From Cryptomeria japonica (lineage: Eukaryota > Streptophyta > Pinopsida > Cupressales > Cupressaceae), in NCBI RefSeq assembly GCF_030272615.1, contig NC_081414.1, positions 910,105,009 to 910,169,008 on the forward strand: 64,000 nt of DNA, written 5' to 3'. Below the pieces are notes generated by a model that searched no databases, was not told where the DNA came from, and saw nothing but the letters and a program-made list of their open reading frames with translations. The position numbers and the translations under genes were made by a program. Position 1 is the stretch's first letter. Each line of letters opens with the position of its first letter. This document shows, piece after piece, positions 57,841 to 64,000 of the stretch.

Positions 57841-59894
57841 CTAACCACTTAACCATGCTTTTGAGTTCTTTTGAGTTGATTTGTAGGTCAAAAACCCAAG
57901 AAATAGGGTAGTGCAGGGTTTTTTGGGGACTTCTGCACCTGTGTGAGACAATCTGTGCCTATGTTATACATTCTGCGCCTATGTCACAGACATTCTACAC
58001 CTGTGTAAATACTTCTGCGCCTGTGTCAGACATTCTGCACCTGTGTAGGGCCAGAAACAGAGGTAAAAGACAGTGTTTTTCACTTGCAAATTGTTTTCTT
58101 TTGCATTCTATTTCTGCTTTTTTTGGTTTTTTTGGTACTGATTCTTTGTGTAGAACCTTGACATATGCATGACAAAGACAACAAATGAAACTACTAACAC
58201 ATTTTTGTGTAGGTTCGATAGTCAAAGACTAAACATATCAAACTTCTGACTTGGGATTTGCAGGTTGCCTAGGGCTACAACTAAACTTTGTGTTTGCAAT
58301 TAATATTTAGGCACCTAGTGATTTCTAAATTGGATGGAATGAATGTATGTTTGCTTTGATTGTTGATTTTGACATTGGAGTAGGAGAGTATGCTCTCATC
58401 CTTCTTAGGGTGATCAGAAATCTAGATCTTCAATACCATGCTCATGTTTTTGATTGTGTGTCACCTTTAGAGGGCCTGCCTTCCCGACCATTTTCTTTTG
58501 CAAGCAAGTGATAATCGTGAGAAGGGAATGACCCAAAGTGAGTACGGCTAGAATACCTTGGCATTCTAACTCACTATAAACAAATACCTGATGGGCAAAA
58601 GCTTTGAAGGAAGGGTTACATGGGAATTGCGGTTACTTGGGAAGTGATGACTTTTGAACTCTTTCTCATATCAACATCTAAGTAGGACCTCATGGTCTAA
58701 ATCGTGCTGCACGACTACATTTGTTTGGTATCTTGGTGGGCTTAATGTCTCAATCATGCTTTCGTGACACCAACGAGTAACGCTTAACAGAAATCCTTAC
58801 TAAACACCTTGTATTTAGAGGCCAAAAATCCTTCTAGTTGCTTGAGAAGGACAAGTTCGGATACTTGGAAGAGATACTAAGTTTTCCATGGGGAGATTTC
58901 CATGGGGACTAATGCTTGGCTGCCCTGAGAAGTGAGTGCCATGGAGGGGAGCCCATGGGGTCAAGAATCTATGTATTCTCCTTGAATCCCATAACAAGTC
59001 TACCTCTCAAGTACCTAATGTCCTTGCCATCCATAAGAAATGTGTGAATGAGCATGATTGTCTTGAGTCTAAGTTGAAATATCTTGTCTTCTTTGTTTGT
59101 CAAAAGTTGAATTGCATCTCATTTCAAGAACAAGACAAATGGATTCAAAACAAGGTTAAACACAAGAACATTCCATCCAACAAAGTTCAAAACACCTTCA
59201 AACATGGTTGTCAAACATTTTTCAAAGTCTTGTCTCAACATTCATGTCACTTAGATTTAGGTTCATCCTAGGTTTGCATTTTGCAAAGTCATTGTCAACT
59301 ATCAAGGTTAAGTTTCATCTAGGTCATACTCCTTTGCATATCAATAAGATTCATCCATTTGCATATGTCCTCTTGCATTAGAGTAATACCATTGTCATTC
59401 ATTTATATTTGCATACCCTAGGTCTCTTCATTAAGCTTAGGTCATTATCATATCATATTAGGGTAATTTGCATATTAATTGTCCCTTTGCATATAGTGTC
59501 AAACTAGGTTTTGTCATACTTGAGTAATCCAAATCTTTGATAAACCCTAAGTCATTGTTAGGAAGTCTAGACCTTATCAAACCTTTTGTCCTTTTGTCAT
59601 CAATGTCATTTCTTCAAACCTAGCTTAGTATCCAAGCATATAAGGGAGACATTGTCATCTTGTCCTTTTGTCACTTGGTCCTTTTGTCCTTTGAGGTCTA
59701 GACATCATTGCAATTTCCTAAGGGTCTCTCTTTTAGATTTGCATTCAAAAGTTTGTCAAAATCTTCAAAAACAACCAAAAACATAGATTGCATTCTTGCC
59801 ATAGATTGCATTTTCATCCATTTAGTTTGCATTTAGTTGCATATCATACATTATCTTTGAAAAATTACAAAAACATTGCATTTGCATAAGTGAC
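57841..59894 (+). other. Leader of element B, ~2 kb
   Basis: No gene supported; matches the leader of A (4351-6589) inverted. Contains a ~24-bp tandem repeat at 57920-58055 (about six units on CATTCTGCACCTGTGTCAGA). A long leader between primer site and gag could hold packaging and translation signals, but I see no defined element. Confidence 0.7.
57920..58055. repeat. Short tandem repeat in the leader of B (~24-bp unit)
   Basis: Alternating TTCTGCACCTGTGT and TTCTGCGCCTATGTC units, about six, conserved inversely in A at 6395-6500. Confidence 0.85.
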
Positions 59895-62800
59895 ATGCCT
59901 GTTGAGACAAGATCAAAATCTAAAAAGATGGGCGAACCAACGTATCAATCCATTGACAACATAGCAAATTCGCAGTTTCAAACTAGTCAAACAGTGCAAA
60001 TTGAAGGTTCATCAAACACATCTTTACCACCATATGGAATGGTTCAACTTTGACCACCTCCATTATATGAACCAGTATTTGTACCCATGAAGCTAGGACA
60101 TGGGAGTGTTCCACCAACACCAAGAGGAAGTACACCTTTCGATTGGAATCAACCACACCTGTAACATGACATTCAAACTCAAACATTATATGAAGAACAA
60201 ACTCTTTCGCAAGGATTTGGTTTAGATCAAGGCATTCAACAGGAAATGAATCCAAATGTCCAACCAGATTCTTCATTAGATTCTAATGCTTTTGATTATG
60301 TTGATATGTTCCTTCAAGATCCAAAGTTGACAAAAAAGATGGATAAATTCTTGAACAAGGTCTTTAAGATGTTCCCACAAAAATATCTTAACATGATTAG
60401 TAATGTGGCTTCCTCAAACAAGCAAATTAATGTGCAAAGACAACAAGGCAGTGAACTGTTAAGTTTCTCTTCACATCCAAATGAAGAAAATGTGCAATAG
60501 GAAATTCAACCTACCTTGATGAGTAAACGTACTTCAAAGGCATTGACAGTGACTATTCCTCAAAAGTCACCATTTGAGACAATAAATAATCCATTGTTCA
60601 ACACAACACCCATAACACAAGATCAAATGAAGACCATGCAAATATTGACAACTATCCCTCAACAAGAAATAGTTCCTTACATGCATAAAAGTGGATCAAA
60701 ATCTAAGATGCAGGAAAGCTTCACGACTGGAATGCCTGATATCACGAATGTCCAAAACAATTCGATGATGCAACAAAGTTCTTATGTCCCGTTAAGCTCA
60801 ATATATTTGCCAAACACTATTGCAACAGATCCTTCGATAATGGCGACACAAAGAACTATGGATAGTGGTTTGCACCAACAACAATTGTTGCAACAATTGA
60901 GTAATACACAAAAGGTACAATCGAATGTGCAAACAAGCAATGTACAACAACAACAATATTGCATTCGACAACAAATTGCAGCGCCTTCCGCCTCATTACA
61001 AGTTAATGCAAACTTACAACCATCACAATGGATTGGGCAAACAACACAGCAAGTTAATGCAAGTGCCATACCCCATCTTAAGGAGAAACAACAAAAACCA
61101 TCTAAATTTTTTTTTTTGCAAATGATGGGATATACACCGCGACAACAATTGGCACAAAGTCAACAAATTCTGATTCGTCAGCATCAACAACAACATGTGC
61201 CTCAATATGTGCCAAGGCAAACAAGCTATCATACTTCACAACCGCAATTGGCACCTATGAAATATCAACAACATCCTCAATTGCAATATCAACCTAGGCT
61301 ACAAGAAGCACAACAACAAGGTCAATATCAAGGCATGCAACAACCACAACAACAAGAGATGTACCAAGAACATTATATGTCAGAGACACTAAAAACGGCC
61401 ATTTCAGAGCATCAACAACCAATCGAAAACACGATGTATCGACAAAGAGTACCCACTCGGATTAATGATGGACCTCCGAAATCTGATATAATTGTGCAAC
61501 AGCTTGAGAAGCTGCAATGACAAGTTGACGCATTAGAAACTAAAGGAACAAAGAAGTTGTATACAGATCAGGATTTATGTCCTAATCCATTTGATAAGAG
61601 CTTATACATGCCTCCATTCCCTAAACATTTTGAGGCACCTAATTTTGAGAAATATAAAGGGAATGGCAATCCAAAAGATCACATTCGAGCATTTTTCGCA
61701 GCATGTACTGAAGTGAGTTATGAGGAAACATATTTAATGCGCTTATTTGCACGAAGTCTCACTGGACAAGCCATGGATTGGTATTCACATTTGCCAAGAA
61801 ATATAAAGACTTGGTCTGAATTGGCTCAAAAGTTTATATCTCACTTCGCATTCAACATCGATAGTGACGTGACAATGTCAGATTTATGCAACACCAAGCA
61901 AAAGCAAGGTGAGTCGTTAGTGACTTTCTTGCAATGATGGTGAAGCTCGTATAGTCATTCTTCCCTAGATATACCTAAAGAACAACAAGTGAATCTGTTT
62001 ATCCAAAATTTGGTCCCAAAAATGATGTATGAACTCAAATTGAAAAGTCCCAGTACTATAGAGAAACTCATTAAGAAAGGGATGAACATTGAAATTGCTC
62101 TTGCAGCTAAGGGAAACATTAAGCTCAACAAAGACAATGACAACATGAACAATTCAGGGGACAGAAATAGATTTTGGTATAAGAACAAGAATGTCACCAA
62201 TGATGGAGTTGTTGATGCAAGAGTGGTGAATGCAAATCAACCCCCGTTCACAATCAAGGAATTGAGTGTTCCTAATATGTCAACTATGGAACAAAATCAA
62301 ACACCAATGAGCAATGTTACTCAACAATCGCAATACCAACAACATGCTCAACAATACACTCAACAATATAATCAACAACAAGGCCAGCAGCGTAAACCTT
62401 TCCGATCAAGGGATGGGCCTCCTCGACAATTTACGCCATTGGGAGAGCCTATTGAATTAGTAATGAAACAATTGATACAAGCAAAATTTATTAAGCTACC
62501 AGATTTCAAGGCAGAACCAGTGGTAAAACGGCATTGGTGGAATGATAATGCATATTGTGAGTACCATCGGTCAAAAGGACATAAAACCACGTCATGTTTT
62601 CAATTGAAACATATGATCCAAGACTTGTTAGAGCAAGGAGTAATTGAGGTAGATCCACCCAACGTGACCTCTAACGCTGATCATACCATTTTCAAAAATC
62701 CTTTGCTTGATCATGACAAGGGTAAAGCGTCTTCTTCAAACTCTACCCAAACAGCAAATTATGCACACACTGGTTATAACAATGTCATCAATTGTTTCCG

Positions 62801-63071
62801 AGCATCAAATGAGTATGTTTCTACCATAAGAATAAAGGAACAAGATCCTTCTTGCGCAGTCACCACTCATCGATCCAAAATAGTCTTGAAAGGAGCTCCT
62901 GTAGCTCCTCCCAAACCAACTCCTGCAAGTCAGTATAATCTCTTGGATCATCTAGGAAAGACACCTGCACAAATATCAATCCTTGAGTTGTTGAAAATGT
63001 CCCCCATGCATCGTGCAGTCCTAGATAAAGCTTTAATTGAGTCCACTATCCCGACAGACATTGATGTTGAC
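59895..63071 (+). pseudogene. Tat-type gag of element B
   Basis: ATG at 59895 (MPVETRSKSKKMGEPTYQS), a retrotransposon-typical position after the leader. One frame runs through to the protease with no indel; stops at 60051, 60162, 60498, 61518, 61935, 61941. The N-terminal half is Gln-rich (60840-61400, up to QQQQ runs). The Retrotrans_gag domain is at about 61590-62110 (FEKYKGNGNPKDHIRAFF, then GQAMDWYSHLPRNIKTWSEL). A CX2HX4HX4C knuckle, CEYHRSKGHKTTSC, lies at 62556-62597, followed by FQLKHMIQDLLEQG, the usual Tat arrangement. Not active because of the stops. Confidence 0.9.
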
Positions 63072-64000
63072 TAGTTTCAAGCCCGAATTGGACATCTAGC
63101 TGTTTCCCAAAATGTCGCATTTTCTGATAATGATATCTCACCTGATAAGCTCCCTCATAATGATCCTTTACACTTTGAAGTCTTTGTCCATAATTGCAAA
63201 ATCTGACAAGTCTTGATAGATGGCAGAGCGGGTCTTAATATTTGTACCTTGAGAGTGGTCATTGGCCTTGGATATACAGAAAATGACATTGATGCTTCCA
63301 GAAGAATAACAATCAAAGCATATGATGATGTTGAGTGCCCATCCAAAGGGATAATTACATTGCCTATCAAAGTCGGTCCAGTGATAGAAAACACTTTCCT
63401 GCAGGTCCTAGACCTTGATCTCCCTTATAATATGATTCTTGGCCATCCATGGATTCATGCAATGAAAGCAGTTCCATCCACCTATCATCAATGTTTAAAA
63501 TATCCTTACAATGGAACTGAGATAACAATTCTAGGAGATCCTAATCCATTTCAATTTTGTGCTTCCCTAAAGGATTCTCCGTAGCAGCAAGTCCCAGTCA
63601 ATAGAGAGGCCAAACCACATAGTTATGTGGATCCTAATGAATTGTTAGATGCTTTCAAAGGAAAATTGAAGATACGGGACCAAGGATGCGGAGAATATTC
63701 AATGGGTCAAACATTCCTCATTGGGAATTTTCCAATATCTCCAAAATCATATGGCAAATTGCATTTATTGCAAAAGAAACCTAAGGACATTATTCAATAT
63801 CAGCCTCCCACTACATTTACAAGATGGGGTGAACTTGACAAAGAAACTTTAGATGATGATGTCATAGATTGGCTTTATAAGGATCCAACTGAGACCCCAC
63901 TTGTCAGGTTGTCAGTGGAACGATATGGCAAAGGATTTACTATGCTGCAAAAGAAAGGATATGATGGTTGCAGTGGCTTAGGCCTAAACAACAATGGAAG
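63072..64000 (+). pseudogene. Element B protease and G-patch region
   Basis: Same frame as gag, with stops at 63072, 63204 and 63582. The active site near 63210-63245 is QVLIDGRAGLNICTL: the Gly of Asp-x-Gly is Arg, which would abolish activity. GIITLPIKVGPVIENTF and NMILGHPWIHAM (63430-63460) are the flap-side and C-terminal motifs. The last residues (YGKGFTMLQKKGYDGCSGLG, 63925-63990) are a G-patch, a glycine-rich nucleic-acid-related motif. Downstream RT, RNase H and integrase would lie beyond 64000. Confidence 0.85.

Larger units (their letters stand above)
56218..64000 (+). mobile_element. Element B: Tat-lineage Ty3/Gypsy element, 5' part
   Basis: 5' LTR 56218-57816, primer site, 2-kb leader, gag, protease and G-patch, then the window ends before RT. 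Inserted in the Copia-2 gag; left target copy probably CTGTC (56213-56217). Same family as element A by LTR and leader, in opposite orientation about 48 kb away. Confidence 0.85.

Noticed and set aside
60782-61232. Cys-rich minus-strand ORFs in element B
   Set aside because: They are the antisense of the Gln-rich gag segment (CAA/CAG read backwards as TTG/CTG, GTT and TGT).

Overview
The window reads as intergenic DNA from a seed plant with a large, repeat-rich nuclear genome. I find no host gene, no tRNA or rRNA gene and no CRISPR. Almost every base can be assigned to LTR retrotransposons or to one LINE fragment, nested inside each other. Long old Ty3/Gypsy (Tat-like and chromovirus) and Copia elements with multi-kilobase LTRs and leaders would suit a gymnosperm, but that is inference; the sequence alone does not name the species.

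Layout. (1) 1-8819, minus strand: element A, a Tat-type relative with an unusual tandem layout (LTR stub, 3' internal tail, LTR, leader, repetitive ORF); it runs off the left edge. (2) 8820-18913, minus: a LARD-like element with a 4.79-kb 5' LTR, initiator-Met-type primer site, non-coding 3.3-kb interior, polypurine tract and a 3' LTR that A interrupts. (3) 18914-23948, minus: Copia-1 with gag-PR-INT-RT-RNaseH remains; its 3' LTR is interrupted by the LARD. (4) 23949-24103 plus 34106-~35450, plus strand: 3' part of a plant L1-like LINE (zf-RVT and RNase H), split by (5). (5) 24104-34105, minus: structurally complete chromovirus with two 2.1-kb LTRs; the 3' LTR contains a Copia-type solo LTR (25424-26511) with a perfect 5-bp duplication. 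(6) ~35.4 kb-50861, minus: Tat-M, a Tat-lineage pol whose order is protease, extra RNase H, RT, degenerate Gypsy RNase H, integrase, then a diverged tandem-repeat block and a ~1.2-kilo-residue extra ORF. (7) 44390-49382, plus: Tat-S, a young Tat element inserted in the RT of Tat-M (duplication CTTAC), with a repetitive acidic ORF where gag is expected, a protease, and a deletion that removed the rest of pol and most of the 3' LTR. (8) 50862-56217, minus: Copia-2, inserted in the Tat-M protease; it has a gag with four zinc knuckles, no pol, a ~1,000-residue accessory ORF, polypurine tract and 3' LTR. (9) 56218-64000, plus: element B, a Tat element of the same LTR and leader family as A, inserted in the Copia-2 gag; it has a full-frame gag-protease-G-patch region with nine stops and no frameshift, and leaves the window before RT.

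Insertion order from the breaks: LINE hosts Copia-1 and the chromovirus; Copia-1 hosts the LARD; the LARD hosts A. Tat-M hosts Tat-S and Copia-2; Copia-2 hosts B. Tat-S is young by its terminal repeats (3 differences in 376 bp). Decay is mainly by G:C to A:T changes creating stops at Trp and Gln positions, as expected for methylated, silenced DNA.

The most unusual content is the non-canonical coding material: four different elements carry large ORFs with no standard retrotransposon function that I recognise, and Tat-M has an RNase H domain upstream of its RT. Element boundaries were found by reading paired repeats, target-site duplications, primer sites and polypurine tracts; lineage names are my inference from motifs.
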